DNA of 64,000 nt from JAJDZL01 sp965221175. GTDB lineage: Bacteria; Pseudomonadota; Gammaproteobacteria; Arenicellales; JAJDZL01. Shown in pieces: positions 35,566 through 45,129 of the stretch. The DNA is taken from the NCBI GenBank assembly GCA_965221175.1, contig OZ244867.1, positions 1,860,001-1,924,000 on the forward strand, in the 5' to 3' direction. Both the position numbers and the translations under genes were made by a program. The notes beneath the pieces are model-generated. The model was not told the origin of the DNA. It did no database searches and saw only the letters and a program-made list of their open reading frames with translations. Position 1 is the stretch's first letter; every line of letters starts with the position of its first letter.

Positions 35566-36633
35566 TCAGGATGTAATGAAGGTTTCCAGTGATCGGGAAT
35601 TTTTATCCGGATCCAGCGACATTGCTTCAAATGCTACCTGATGGGCTTCGAGCAGTTGTGCTGCGGTCGACATGGCTATAACAGCAGGCAGCTTTCCTTT
35701 TATGCTGTCGAGTCCGATCGGACAGTGCAAACGCTGCAACATAAATGAGTCTACGCCGTCTTCAATGAATCTTTTCTCGAACCTCTTTCTCTTGGTTTCG
35801 GAGCCGATCAGCCCAAGCCAACCAAAATCTCTTTGTTGGAGAATTTTTAGACACAATTCGTAGTCTAGGCCATGACTGTGCGTCATGACGACATAAAACG
35901 CACCCAATTGCGGGTTGTCGAGCGCTCCAAGCGGATCTTCCAAATGCCTGACCACGGCATTGTCAGGTATATCCTGCGGGAATAGGTCCGCACGCTCGTC
36001 GACCCACTCAACCAGAAAAGGCAAATCCTGGAGCAGTTTGACTAATGCCTTGCCGACGTGCCCTGCACCAAAAAGAACAATTTTTGAAGGTTTCTCCTCA
36101 AGTCTCGTCAGGAACCATTCTTCTTCTCCGTCTGAAACAAGTCTTGAACTGGGCTCGGCAGTTTTGACCATCGATTCTGCAACGCTGGAAAGAAAATCAG
36201 ATAATTCTCTCCAATCATGCTTTGTATTTAATACCATCGTCGCTGCCTGACTCGCCACCGGACTGACTAGTAGAAGTATTTGCCGGTTACCCTTACGTTC
36301 CAATTCACTACGTAAGCGAGTTGCGACGTTACCTGAAAATTTCTCGAACAGCAGGCGAACCGCACCCCCGCAGCATTGGCTCATTGTGATTCCCAGCCCG
36401 ACGAATTCGTCTCTACGAATGGATTCTCCCGGTTGATTCAGCATATCCCTCGCCTTTCGTATCGCCTCATGCTCTAAATTTCCGCCACCGATGCTATCGA
36501 CAGATGAATTTTTCGAGACTGCAATACGCGCTCCGATCTCTCTTGGTGCAGATCCATTGGTCTCGATTACCGTGACAATCACAACTGACTCTCCGCGCTG
36601 CGTGAGAGCGAGCATTTCATGCAACCACTTCAA
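35566..36633 (-). CDS. xdhC: XdhC molybdenum-cofactor insertion protein
   Basis: A 355-residue accessory factor that binds and sulfurates the molybdenum cofactor and inserts it into xanthine dehydrogenase. N-terminal VIVTVIETNGSAPREIGARI (about residues 17-36) and GGNLEHEAI (about 49-57) plus GMTMSQCCGG-like GITMSQCCGGAV (Cys pair, about 82-93) are conserved. The C-terminal Rossmann part starts at KIVLFGAGHVGKALVKLL (about 187), ending with the IGLIGSETKR-type WLGLIGSETKRKRFEKR motif. The TTG at 36633 overlaps the xdhB stop (TTGA); a longer frame to 36714 would add non-conserved residues. Confidence 0.88.
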   Translation of the reverse strand: MKWLHEMLALTQRGESVVIVTVIETNGSAPREIGARIAVSKNSSVDSIGGGNLEHEAIRKARDMLNQPGESIRRDEFVGLGITMSQCCGGAVRLLFEKFSGNVATRLRSELERKGNRQILLLVSPVASQAATMVLNTKHDWRELSDFLSSVAESMVKTAEPSSRLVSDGEEEWFLTRLEEKPSKIVLFGAGHVGKALVKLLQDLPFLVEWVDERADLFPQDIPDNAVVRHLEDPLGALDNPQLGAFYVVMTHSHGLDYELCLKILQQRDFGWLGLIGSETKRKRFEKRFIEDGVDSFMLQRLHCPIGLDSIKGKLPAVIAMSTAAQLLEAHQVAFEAMSLDPDKNSRSLETFITS

Positions 36634-38960
36634 TTTTGTTGCCCCTTTTTGCTGATATCCTGAATGGCCATCAAGACGCGTTCTGGAGTTGCAGGCGCAT
36701 CCAGCTTCGGCCAACGCTGGTAGTCGGTCAAGCTGGAAATCGCATCTGAAATCGCGCTGAATACCGATAAGGCGAGCATCAGCGGCGGTTCACCGACTGC
36801 TTTGGATCGATAAATTGTGTCCTCCCGGTTGCGCCCGCGTGTCCATATGTTCACGTAGAACTCTTCCGGCACATCGCCGCAGGTCGGTATCTTGTAGGTT
36901 GAGGGAGCATGAGTGCAGAGCACACCCTTACTATCCCACCACAGCTCTTCGCTGGTCAGCCAACCTGCCCCCTGCACAAAAGCGCCTTCAATCTGACCAA
37001 TATCGACAGCAGGATTGATGGATTTCCCAACATCATGCAAGATGTCGACGCGACGAATCCGGTACTCGCCGGTCAGACAATCCAATTCCACTTCGCTGAC
37101 TGCAGCACCATAACCAAAATAGTAGAATGGACGACCTGTCATCTGTGTACGATCCCAGTTTATTTTCGGAGTTCGATAATATCCAGTCGCAGACAGTGGA
37201 ACACGTTCACGATTGGCATGTCCTACGAGGTCTGCAAATGCGATCGATTGTTTTCCTGCTATGACCTGCCCCCTCTTGAAGTAAACACTGTCTTCATGAA
37301 CGTCAAACATCTCTGCGGCAACTTTTGTCATGCGTTTCTTGATTTTCAGAGCTGCATTCTGTGCCGCTTTACCATTAATATCCGAGCCCGAAGAAGCAGC
37401 TGTTGCCGAAGTATTTGGAACTCGCGAAGTATTGGTTTCAGTAATCTTCACCGATTCGAGAGGTACTGAGAATTCATCGGCGACTACCTGGGCGACTTTG
37501 ATGAAAAGTCCCTGTCCCATCTCTGTTCCACCATGATTCAGGTGAATGCTGCCATCGGTGTAGACATGCACTAGGGCGCTGGCTTGATTGTAATGCGTCA
37601 TGGTAAAAGAGATGCCAAACTTCACTGGAGTAAGAGAGATACCTCTTCTGATTGTTTCGAATCCCCGATTCAGAGAGTGAATTTCCTGGCGACGACTTTC
37701 ATATTTCGAAGACTGGATCAATTCATCCGTCAATTCCGACAAGACAAAATCATCAACCTTCATGCGATAGGGTGTAACGTTCCGGGTCTGCTCGCCATAG
37801 TAGTTCAGGAGTCGAATCTGCAGCGGATCCTTGTGAAGATTACAGGCAATCTCATCCAGAATTCGCTCAATGCACAGCATTCCCTGAGGCGCGCCGAATC
37901 CCCGAAATGCAGTATTCGACACAGTATTTGTTCGACAAAGTCGAGTCGTCGCAAGGACGTTTTCGAGATAATAGGCATTATCAAGGTGCAATAGTGCCCG
38001 ATCATTGATTGGGCGAGACAGATCTGCGGAGTATCCGCAGCGGGAGGCCATATTCACTACCAGACCTTGAATCCGGCCTTCGGGATCAAATCCTACATCA
38101 TATTCAAACCGGAAATCGTGACGCTTACCGGTAGATAGCATGTCGATGTCTCGATCAAGTCTGAGTTTTGCAGGACGACCTGTGCAATGAGCGACAATTG
38201 CGGCAATGCAGGCCCATTGGGCGGCCTGCGTTTCTTTGCCGCCGAATCCACCGCCCATGCGACGAACCTCGACGATTATGGAATTCAACGGCTTGTCCAG
38301 GACCTGAGCTACCAGCAACTGAACTTCAGACGGATGTTGGGTTGAGGAATAAATAAGAAAGTCGCCGCCTTCTCGGGGAATCGCCATTGCTGCTTGGCCT
38401 TCCAGATAGAAGTGATCCTGCCCGCCACACTTCAGCGTTCCTTGCAGCCGATTCGTTGCGTTTTCAAGAGCTGCTTGGGCATCTCCAGAACTCACAGTTG
38501 ATTTCGGCAGCACGTAAGACTCTTTTTCGAGTGCATCTTCAATTGACAAAATGGGATCTTCAATTTCGTACTCGATCTGAGCATTGCTACAGGCATCACG
38601 AGCTTGCGATTCGGATTCGGCAGCAACTGCAAAAACAACCTGCCCCGTAAAATCTATCCGATCTTGTGCAAAAACTGGATCATCGCCAATCGTCGGACTA
38701 CAGTCGTTCTTGCCCACTACCGAGTCCGCATTCAAAACCGCAACCACTCCCGGGGATGATGCGACTGCACGAGTATCCATGGTGAGAATTCGGGCACTGG
38801 CATGTGGACTCAATGCAACCCAGACGTGAAGCAGACTACGGGGTTCCGGAATGTCATCGACGTACAATGCCTCTCCCGAAACATGCCTTTCGGCACTGTC
38901 GTGCGCAATCGGCAGATGCACTGCCAACGCTGCTGATACTTCGTGTGCCTGGTCACCCAT
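36630..38960 (-). CDS. xdhB: Xanthine dehydrogenase, molybdopterin subunit
   Basis: A 776-residue large subunit that oxidises hypoxanthine and xanthine to urate at a molybdopterin centre. The N-terminal GEALYVDDIPEPRSLLHVWVALS, then MGGGFGGKETQAAQWACIAA (Mo-binding, about residues 233-252), AFRGFGAPQGM (about 350), GTEMGQGLFIKVAQV (about 470) and the C-terminal QIEGAFVQGAGWLTSEEL (about 660), PPLMLALSVFSAI are all in family order. It overlaps xdhA by 8 bp. Length is normal for the two-subunit proteobacterial form. Confidence 0.93.
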   Translation of the reverse strand: MGDQAHEVSAALAVHLPIAHDSAERHVSGEALYVDDIPEPRSLLHVWVALSPHASARILTMDTRAVASSPGVVAVLNADSVVGKNDCSPTIGDDPVFAQDRIDFTGQVVFAVAAESESQARDACSNAQIEYEIEDPILSIEDALEKESYVLPKSTVSSGDAQAALENATNRLQGTLKCGGQDHFYLEGQAAMAIPREGGDFLIYSSTQHPSEVQLLVAQVLDKPLNSIIVEVRRMGGGFGGKETQAAQWACIAAIVAHCTGRPAKLRLDRDIDMLSTGKRHDFRFEYDVGFDPEGRIQGLVVNMASRCGYSADLSRPINDRALLHLDNAYYLENVLATTRLCRTNTVSNTAFRGFGAPQGMLCIERILDEIACNLHKDPLQIRLLNYYGEQTRNVTPYRMKVDDFVLSELTDELIQSSKYESRRQEIHSLNRGFETIRRGISLTPVKFGISFTMTHYNQASALVHVYTDGSIHLNHGGTEMGQGLFIKVAQVVADEFSVPLESVKITETNTSRVPNTSATAASSGSDINGKAAQNAALKIKKRMTKVAAEMFDVHEDSVYFKRGQVIAGKQSIAFADLVGHANRERVPLSATGYYRTPKINWDRTQMTGRPFYYFGYGAAVSEVELDCLTGEYRIRRVDILHDVGKSINPAVDIGQIEGAFVQGAGWLTSEELWWDSKGVLCTHAPSTYKIPTCGDVPEEFYVNIWTRGRNREDTIYRSKAVGEPPLMLALSVFSAISDAISSLTDYQRWPKLDAPATPERVLMAIQDISKKGQQN

Positions 38961-40416
38961 GTCGCTCTGCCCACACGCTCGTCGCCTGTTCGCTCGTCCA
39001 TTCGTTTACAAAGCGCTGAATCAGATTGCCAGCAACCAAAGAGCGATAATCCGAACTGCCTCTAAAGTCGGTGATCGGCGAGAAATCCAAATTCAATGCT
39101 TGTTTCGCTTTGTGCACACTGTCGTCGCTTGCGAGTCCATTGCTCATCAGTGCATTCTCGCAGTTTCTTGCTCGAAGCGGCGTTGCCGCCATCCCCCCAT
39201 AACAAACTCGAATCCTATAGTTGGAATTCGATTCTTTCGTTATTGAAAACGCACCGCAGACTGCTGATATATCTTGATGGAATCGTTTCGACAACTTGTA
39301 GATCATGAATTTCTGATTTTCTGCAGGCAATGGCACATCGACTCTTTCAAGAAATTCTCCGGGCTGTAAATCCTGCTTTCCATAATCAATGAAGAAATCC
39401 TCTGCAGGCACAGTGCGCGACTCGGTTGAACTCGTGATTATTAATTTCGCATCCAGAGCAATTAAAGCCGGCAGGCTATCTCCGATCGGAGAACCGTTGG
39501 CTACGTTGCCACCAATGGTAGCAAGATTGCGTATTTGTACTGATCCATAGCGTCGAAACAACTCTTCCAGTGCTGGGTAATATTCAGACAACACTTTCAT
39601 TGCGTCACTCACAGTCGCTGCAGCACCAATCTGAATTTGACTTTCTGCTACGTTGATCTCTTTCATCGCTTCAATGCCACCTGTGTAAACGACGGTTTGC
39701 AGATGACGTCTTTGCTTTGTTATCCAAATTCCCACGTCCGTGGCGCCAGCGACGATGCGGCTATTAGGATGACGGTGCAAAACCTGCACCAAACCTGCAA
39801 CCGTATCCGGTGCAAAGTATGCCTGACCATTGGCAGTGAACTCAACCGGCGCAGAAACGTCAAGTTGTGACAGTTTTTGAATGGTTTTACTCTCGGCTTC
39901 ATCAAATTTATCGCGGATCATCGACGACAGCATCTTGCGGGTCGCCCGAACAATTGGAGCATACCCAGTACATCGGCATAAATTACCGGCAAGCGCATCA
40001 TCAATTGACTTTCTGCTGCCGGAACTTCGATTGTGATAGAACGCAAACATCGACATAACAAAGCCTGGCGTACAGAAGCCACACTGTGAACCATGCTCGT
40101 CGACGAGCGCCTGCTGGGCAGGATGAATGTTTCCTTTTGAGTCTTTCAGGTGCTCAACTGTGATCAACTGCTTACCATGCAGAAACGGAACGAACATGAT
40201 GCATGAATTAACCGCTTTGTAGCTGATTTTTTCACTTTCTTTTTCGGCGAGAACGACGGTACAGGCACCACAATCGCCTTCAGCACAACCTTCCTTGGTG
40301 CCGACCATTCGCTCGACCTTCCGAAGATATTCAAGCACCGTCAACGTAGGGGAGACATCTTTCAGTTCTCTCGGCTCCTGACCCAACAGGAATCGAATTG
40401 AATCACCCGTTGTCAT
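38953..40416 (-). CDS. xdhA: Xanthine dehydrogenase, iron-sulfur and FAD subunit
   Basis: A 487-residue small subunit carrying two [2Fe-2S] clusters and FAD, passing electrons from the molybdenum site to NAD. The first cluster is in GCAEGDCGACTVVL (about residues 41-54) and the second in CGFCTPGFVMSM plus AGNLCRCTGYAPIV (about 112 and 147). The FAD domain contains NSRIVAGATDVGIW and IRNLATIGGNVANGSPIGD (about 294-312). Its ATG overlaps the uraH stop as TGATG, so translation is coupled. The N-terminal position of the 2Fe-2S domains matches XdhA of Rhodobacter-type enzymes. Confidence 0.93.
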   Translation of the reverse strand: MTTGDSIRFLLGQEPRELKDVSPTLTVLEYLRKVERMVGTKEGCAEGDCGACTVVLAEKESEKISYKAVNSCIMFVPFLHGKQLITVEHLKDSKGNIHPAQQALVDEHGSQCGFCTPGFVMSMFAFYHNRSSGSRKSIDDALAGNLCRCTGYAPIVRATRKMLSSMIRDKFDEAESKTIQKLSQLDVSAPVEFTANGQAYFAPDTVAGLVQVLHRHPNSRIVAGATDVGIWITKQRRHLQTVVYTGGIEAMKEINVAESQIQIGAAATVSDAMKVLSEYYPALEELFRRYGSVQIRNLATIGGNVANGSPIGDSLPALIALDAKLIITSSTESRTVPAEDFFIDYGKQDLQPGEFLERVDVPLPAENQKFMIYKLSKRFHQDISAVCGAFSITKESNSNYRIRVCYGGMAATPLRARNCENALMSNGLASDDSVHKAKQALNLDFSPITDFRGSSDYRSLVAGNLIQRFVNEWTSEQATSVWAERHG

Positions 40417-40766
40417 CAGCTTCCCCGATAGGTTGAATAGCCATAGCGTGACAGCAGTAGGGGGACGTGATAGTGTTGGTCTGCATCGGCAACGCCGAAT
40501 CGAATCACTACTTCATCAAGAAATCCGAACTCGCCCTGATTGATGCCCTTGGACTTGAAATACGCTCCTGCCTGAAAGATCATTTCGTATGTTCCGGCAA
40601 CAAAAGACTCTCCCTCAAGCAAGGGTTGATCAACACGCCCATCGTGATTTGTTATACCGCTTTGCACGTGCTCTCGTGCATCGTTGAGGCAATAAAGATC
40701 AACTCGGATATCACGTCCCGGACATCCGTGTACCAAATCCAATACGTGAGTCGTCAGTTTCCCCAC
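40416..40766 (-). CDS. uraH: 5-Hydroxyisourate hydrolase
   Basis: A 116-residue transthyretin-like enzyme that hydrolyses 5-hydroxyisourate to OHCU after urate oxidation. The N-terminal KLTTHVLDLVHGCPG (catalytic His in TTH, residue 6-7) and the C-terminal signature YHVPLLLSRYGYSTYRGS are intact, so the active site formed by both ends of the tetramer should be complete. It begins with GTG, 16 bp after puuD, and overlaps xdhA by one base. Cytoplasmic. Confidence 0.95.
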   Translation of the reverse strand: MGKLTTHVLDLVHGCPGRDIRVDLYCLNDAREHVQSGITNHDGRVDQPLLEGESFVAGTYEMIFQAGAYFKSKGINQGEFGFLDEVVIRFGVADADQHYHVPLLLSRYGYSTYRGS

Positions 40767-40782
40767 TACTCGCCTTTCCAGT

Positions 40783-41991
40783 TTATGGACTGGCTGCGGT
40801 TTGCGCAGTTTTGTTCAGTTCAGCATACCAACTGGAAATCAATTGTCGTTCTTCCTCCGTCATCTTTGATAAATTTCCGATCGGCATGGAGCGAGTCGCG
40901 ACAGTTGCAGTAAAGATACGCGAAGCTAACTGTGTTATCTGATCATCCGTGTCCAAGACAATGCCTCCAGGTGCAATTTGAAATCCCGGCTGTATCGGAG
41001 CCGCGGAATGGCATACGGTACAGCGTTCGTGAATAATGCTCCGAACACTATCAATAGTAATTGATTGTAATTCATCAGAACCCATTCTTGATTTTGGCAC
41101 GGTTAAGAACGCGATGCCAACAGCTACGATCAAGGCTGCCAACAGTAACCACCACCTCGGTCCCGCAAGGTGGCGAACATTGAAATAATGCCGTACTAGA
41201 ATTCCAACGATTCCGAGTCCAATAAGGACAAGCCAATTCCATGAACCGCTGAACGTTGACGGATAGTGACTGCTGATCATGATAAACAGCACCGGTAACG
41301 TCAGATAGTTGTTGTGTCGCGAGCGCGTCAACGCTGCTTTGCCAAGTTCTGCATCCGGAGTGCCGCCAATTTTCATCGCATTAACCAGCGCCTTCTGCGA
41401 TGGAATGATGACGGCCATCACGTTCAAGACCATGATCGTGCCAATTGCAGCACCTACGTGAACGTATGCCCCACGGCCGCTGAACACTTGACAGAGAACG
41501 AAAGCAAGTAGGGAAAAATAGACAAATACGATGGCTGCTAGGATACGAGGCCTTCGATTGACTGGAGACGCGCATAGTCGGTCATAGAAAATCCATGAAA
41601 CAATCAAAGATCCCAAGCCAATTATCGTACCGAGCAGCGGAGTGAGGTCGTAAATGGAAGCATCAAGCAGATATATCCTCGCATTCAGATAGAAAACAAG
41701 GACTAGCAGTGCAAGGCCGGTAAACCAGGTGAAATACGCTTCCCACTTAAACCAGTGTAGCTCGGTGGGAAGTTTATCTGGGGCCACTTCGTATTTCTGA
41801 ATATGATAGAAGCCGCCGCCATGTATCGCCCACAAATCACCCTCGAGTGCGGAATTTTCCTGAGCTCCCCGTTGCAGACGATTCTCAAGCCAGTTGAAAT
41901 AAAAGGATGCACCAATCCACGCAATGCCAACTGCCAGATGTGCCCAGCGTAATGCCAGCTCCAGCCATTCTCCAAAATGTGATTCGACCAT
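40783..41991 (-). CDS. puuD: Membrane urate hydroxylase PuuD with cytochrome c domain
   Basis: A 402-residue integral-membrane urate oxidase of the PuuD type, which converts urate to 5-hydroxyisourate and passes electrons to a c-type heme. It has about eight helices. The N-terminal ALRWAHLAVGIAWIGASFYFNWLENRL (about residues 11-37) and GGGFYHIQKYEVAPDKLP (about 54-71) are characteristic. The heme site ERCTVCHSAAP (CxxCH, about residue 325) lies in the C-terminal periplasmic domain. It is the first gene of the minus-strand purine operon puuD-uraH-xdhA-xdhB-xdhC-transporter. Confidence 0.95.
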   Translation of the reverse strand: MVESHFGEWLELALRWAHLAVGIAWIGASFYFNWLENRLQRGAQENSALEGDLWAIHGGGFYHIQKYEVAPDKLPTELHWFKWEAYFTWFTGLALLVLVFYLNARIYLLDASIYDLTPLLGTIIGLGSLIVSWIFYDRLCASPVNRRPRILAAIVFVYFSLLAFVLCQVFSGRGAYVHVGAAIGTIMVLNVMAVIIPSQKALVNAMKIGGTPDAELGKAALTRSRHNNYLTLPVLFIMISSHYPSTFSGSWNWLVLIGLGIVGILVRHYFNVRHLAGPRWWLLLAALIVAVGIAFLTVPKSRMGSDELQSITIDSVRSIIHERCTVCHSAAPIQPGFQIAPGGIVLDTDDQITQLASRIFTATVATRSMPIGNLSKMTEEERQLISSWYAELNKTAQTAASP

Positions 41992-42226
41992 AGAATTTGC
42001 TGCGAGTCAGTCTGTTTGTAATGCTTGACAACGATTATACCCTTGACCAATCGACGTCAATCCAGGCCACAGCAAACTCGTTGATGCAGATAGTACTTCA
42101 ATAGACTCGCTTGGCAGTTACACTAAAATATACTGCTTATCACATTCCTCAAGTCATCAAGATTGCGGTAATGTTATTCCCCGATTCCATATGACTGCAC
42201 AAAGCCTGACTCGCCAATAATTTATC

Positions 42227-43744
42227 GTGAACGCCAATTTCTTTTCAATTTTGCAACATCAAATGGTGAATTCGGCAGACCGGATTTTTCTTGAACTGCC
42301 GGATCGACCTTCCATTACTTATGGGCAAGCCAATCGACTTTCTGCACAGTTGGCAAACAGACTGACTAAAGTTGGATTGAAGCGCGGAGATCGAGTGACG
42401 GCTCAAATTGAAAAATCTCCAGAAGCAGTGATTTTGTACTTGGCCTGTCTTCGTGCCGGTATTATTTTTCACCCTCTGAATACGGCATACACAACTAGCG
42501 AACTTGAACACTTTCTTGAGGACGCCAAACCTTTACTGGTTGTATGTGATTCTGCGAAATATGAGGAAACAGTTCAGCTTGCCAATCGATGCCAAGTTAA
42601 ACTCGTTCACACCCTTGACGAAAACGGTGACGGAAACCTGTGGTCCGATGTTTCCTCTTGCAGTGATCAATTTGAAGTAGCTCATCAAAACCCGGACGGC
42701 ACGGCACTTCTGATTTACACCTCCGGCACCACCGGAAAACCGAAAGGCGCGATGATAACGCACCACAACTTATTCTCCAATGCCGAGAGTCTAGTCAAGA
42801 TTTGGAATTGGTCATCGGCCGATGTTCTTCTTCATGTTTTACCGCTTTTTCACGTTCACGGGTTGTGTGTAGGATTACACTGTCCGATGTTGCTGGCGTC
42901 TCATATCCTCTTTCAGTCCAGATTCTCGGTTACAGAAACCGTCAGTCTGATCGCGAGAGCATCCGTAATGATGGCGGTACCTACAATTTACTCCCGACTG
43001 CTATCCCACCCTCAATTAACAAGAGAACTTTGCAGAAGTTTTCGATTGTTTATTTCCGGATCAGCTCCCTTGTTGCCGAGGACATTCGAAGAGTTCGAAC
43101 AGCGCACCGGACACAGAATCCTTGAGCGATACGGAATGTCGGAAGCTCAGATGATTGCTTCCAATCCGCTGCTGGGAGAACGAATTGCAGGAACGGTCGG
43201 TTATGCACTACCCGATGTAGAACTCCGTGTCTGCAATGAAGATGGCAATCCGCTTAACAACGGACAGATTGGCAAACTGGAAATCAAAGGCCCCAATCTA
43301 TTCAAGGGCTATTGGCAGAACCCTGATGCAACTCGGGCGGCTGTTCGGGACGACGGTTATTTTGTCACCGGTGACCTGGCAACTGTATCAGATGACAACA
43401 GGCTGGCCATCGTTGGCAGACAGAGCGATCTGATCATATCAGCAGGATTCAATGTCTATCCCAAAGAAGTAGAAATTCAACTCAACCAGATTCCTGGCAT
43501 CATGGATTCAGCCGTTTTCGGAGTTCCGCACTCGGATCTTGGGGAAGCGGTGATTGCTGCAATCATTATGCAAGGCAGTGGTGTAACAGAAGCAGAAATT
43601 CTGGCAGTTCTCAATAAAAAACTGTCAGTCTTCAAAATCCCGAAGAAATTTATCTATTTAGAGGAATTGCCAAGAAATGCAATGGGAAAGCTAGAAAAGA
43701 ATCGTTTGCGTAAAGAGTATGAATCCACTTTCAAGGATGAATAG
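42227..43744 (+). CDS. Malonyl-CoA-synthetase-like AMP-forming ligase
   Basis: A 505-residue acyl-AMP ligase of the ANL superfamily, closest in motif pattern to malonyl-CoA synthetase MatB, which makes malonyl-CoA from malonate, CoA and ATP. The phosphate loop is LLIYTSGTTGKPKGAM (about residues 162-177), followed by YGMSEAQMIASNPL (about 303), GERIAGTVGYALPDVELRV, and the hinge/lysine region GRQSDLIISAGFNVYPKEVE plus the catalytic NAMGKLEKNRL (about 485). It starts with GTG, divergent from puuD across 235 bp. It is convergent, with 9 bp between, with the SDR gene. Confidence 0.8.
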   Translation: MNANFFSILQHQMVNSADRIFLELPDRPSITYGQANRLSAQLANRLTKVGLKRGDRVTAQIEKSPEAVILYLACLRAGIIFHPLNTAYTTSELEHFLEDAKPLLVVCDSAKYEETVQLANRCQVKLVHTLDENGDGNLWSDVSSCSDQFEVAHQNPDGTALLIYTSGTTGKPKGAMITHHNLFSNAESLVKIWNWSSADVLLHVLPLFHVHGLCVGLHCPMLLASHILFQSRFSVTETVSLIARASVMMAVPTIYSRLLSHPQLTRELCRSFRLFISGSAPLLPRTFEEFEQRTGHRILERYGMSEAQMIASNPLLGERIAGTVGYALPDVELRVCNEDGNPLNNGQIGKLEIKGPNLFKGYWQNPDATRAAVRDDGYFVTGDLATVSDDNRLAIVGRQSDLIISAGFNVYPKEVEIQLNQIPGIMDSAVFGVPHSDLGEAVIAAIIMQGSGVTEAEILAVLNKKLSVFKIPKKFIYLEELPRNAMGKLEKNRLRKEYESTFKDE

Positions 43745-43753
43745 GGAAAGAAC

Positions 43754-44572
43754 TTAGTCGGCTGGTTCCTGTAACTGACGAACCAACCCATCCATCAACC
43801 CGGATACACCGCCCAGCGACCAACCTCCATCAACCGGTATCACTGTTCCGGTTACATAAGCGGCCAATGGCGATGCCAGAAACATCGCTGCCTTTCCGAT
43901 ATCCGAAGTTTTTCCCAAGCGTTTGAGAGGCACGGATTCCGTCACTTGATCCAACAGTGCCTGCGTCGGTGCCAACCGTTTCATCCCTTCAGTGCCCTCT
44001 ATCGGCCCCGGAACGATTGAATTGACACGCAATCCTTCACCACCCCACTCCATGGCGAGCGTTCGCGTAATCATGTCTACTCCAGCTTTGGCAGCGCAAA
44101 CATGCGACTGTAAAATCATGGGGATAAACGCTTGAGGTGCAGAAATATTAACTACCGAGCCGCCTGGCTTGCTTAAATGTGGATGTGCGGCCCGAAGCAC
44201 GTGATAAGTCCCCATCAGATCAATATTCACTACTGCAGCAAAGCCATTCGGGGACATGTCAGTTGCTCGCGCCGGAAAATTACCGGCCGCACCAGATACC
44301 AGTACGTCGAATGTTCCCAGTTCTTGTCGAATCTCATCAAAACCCGCTTCCAGTCGTGAGTATTCGCGGACATCCGCACTGAATCCTACGACCAGACCAC
44401 CCCATTCCATCAGGCGGGATTTAGCACTAGCGACTTTCTCTTCTGAGCGGCTTATTACGCCAATGTTGGCACCGGCTGCTGCAAAATCGCACGCGATGCC
44501 AAAATTGATTCCGCTGGTACCACCAACGACTACAACGCTTTTGCCGGAAAAATCCAGAATGTCGTCGTTCAA
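43754..44572 (-). CDS. SDR oxidoreductase, DECR-like, no catalytic Tyr
   Basis: A 272-residue short-chain dehydrogenase fold. The NAD(P) motif is VVGGTSGINFGIACDFAAAGANI (about residues 16-38), with NAG-like SGAAGN (about 92) and the final CGTVIPVDGG-type VTGTVIPVDGGWSLGG. The usual YxxxK is replaced by HVCAAKAGVD (about residues 157-166): Cys stands where Tyr is expected, the Lys is kept. This is the pattern of the 2,4-dienoyl-CoA reductase branch, so a reductase of an unsaturated acyl-CoA is more likely than a normal alcohol dehydrogenase. The start is a TTG. A 54-residue membrane protein gene lies 67 bp upstream. Confidence 0.8.
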   Translation of the reverse strand: MNDDILDFSGKSVVVVGGTSGINFGIACDFAAAGANIGVISRSEEKVASAKSRLMEWGGLVVGFSADVREYSRLEAGFDEIRQELGTFDVLVSGAAGNFPARATDMSPNGFAAVVNIDLMGTYHVLRAAHPHLSKPGGSVVNISAPQAFIPMILQSHVCAAKAGVDMITRTLAMEWGGEGLRVNSIVPGPIEGTEGMKRLAPTQALLDQVTESVPLKRLGKTSDIGKAAMFLASPLAAYVTGTVIPVDGGWSLGGVSGLMDGLVRQLQEPAD

Positions 44573-44639
44573 GAAGGAGTTCTCTGGTACTTCAAAACCG
44601 AAGTTGAATGCACTGCCTGGATCGCTGAGGTTTCATTCA

Positions 44640-44804
44640 TTATGAAGAAGACCCTGACGAGTTTCTAGTTGAAAGAACCATGTAGATTACGGTGACTACA
44701 ATGCCCCAGTACGCGACATTGTGGATTGGATTATCGAGAAAAGTGTCGAATGTAGACAGGATGATGCAACAGATAATGGCTGCGATTCCTAATAGATATT
44801 TCAT
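44640..44804 (-). CDS. Small two-helix membrane protein
   Basis: A 54-residue minus-strand protein beginning MKYLLGIAAIICCIIL, with a second hydrophobic span VAYWGIVVTVIYMVL (about residues 30-44) and a Ser-rich tail. GGGGC lies 7-11 bases before the ATG. No family is recognised. The two-span topology with a short polar loop (STFDTFLDNPIH) is typical of small inner-membrane proteins. It is 67 bp upstream of the SDR gene on the same strand and may be co-transcribed. Confidence 0.55.
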   Translation of the reverse strand: MKYLLGIAAIICCIILSTFDTFLDNPIHNVAYWGIVVTVIYMVLSTRNSSGSSS

Positions 44805-45129
44805 TGAATTGCCCCTGAATTTTTACGGCTCAAGAATTCGAATATTTCATTTTTCGATAAATTTTACCAGACCTTAGCCCATTCACTGTGTACGATCGAG
44901 CACAGTTCGCAAGAATCGAAGCAAACTAAGCGATCTGTGCTGACAATCATAGATAAGTGAAAATAAAAATAAATAACCTAAAATGAGAATTGCTGCCAAA
45001 TATCGTTCTCGCCAATCCCGTGTAATACTCGATTATTCAATCATATACATGGATCATGAAAAACTGTAGCAAATATTTTTCTAAATGAATGCCATTGATG
45101 CCGTCTGATCCAATCCGTTCGCTGCAGCC
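44805..45129. other. AT-rich gap downstream of the autotransporter
   Basis: No gene or RNA identified. There is an A/T-rich stretch near 44945-44985. No clear terminator is seen after the autotransporter stop at 45130. Confidence 0.4.
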
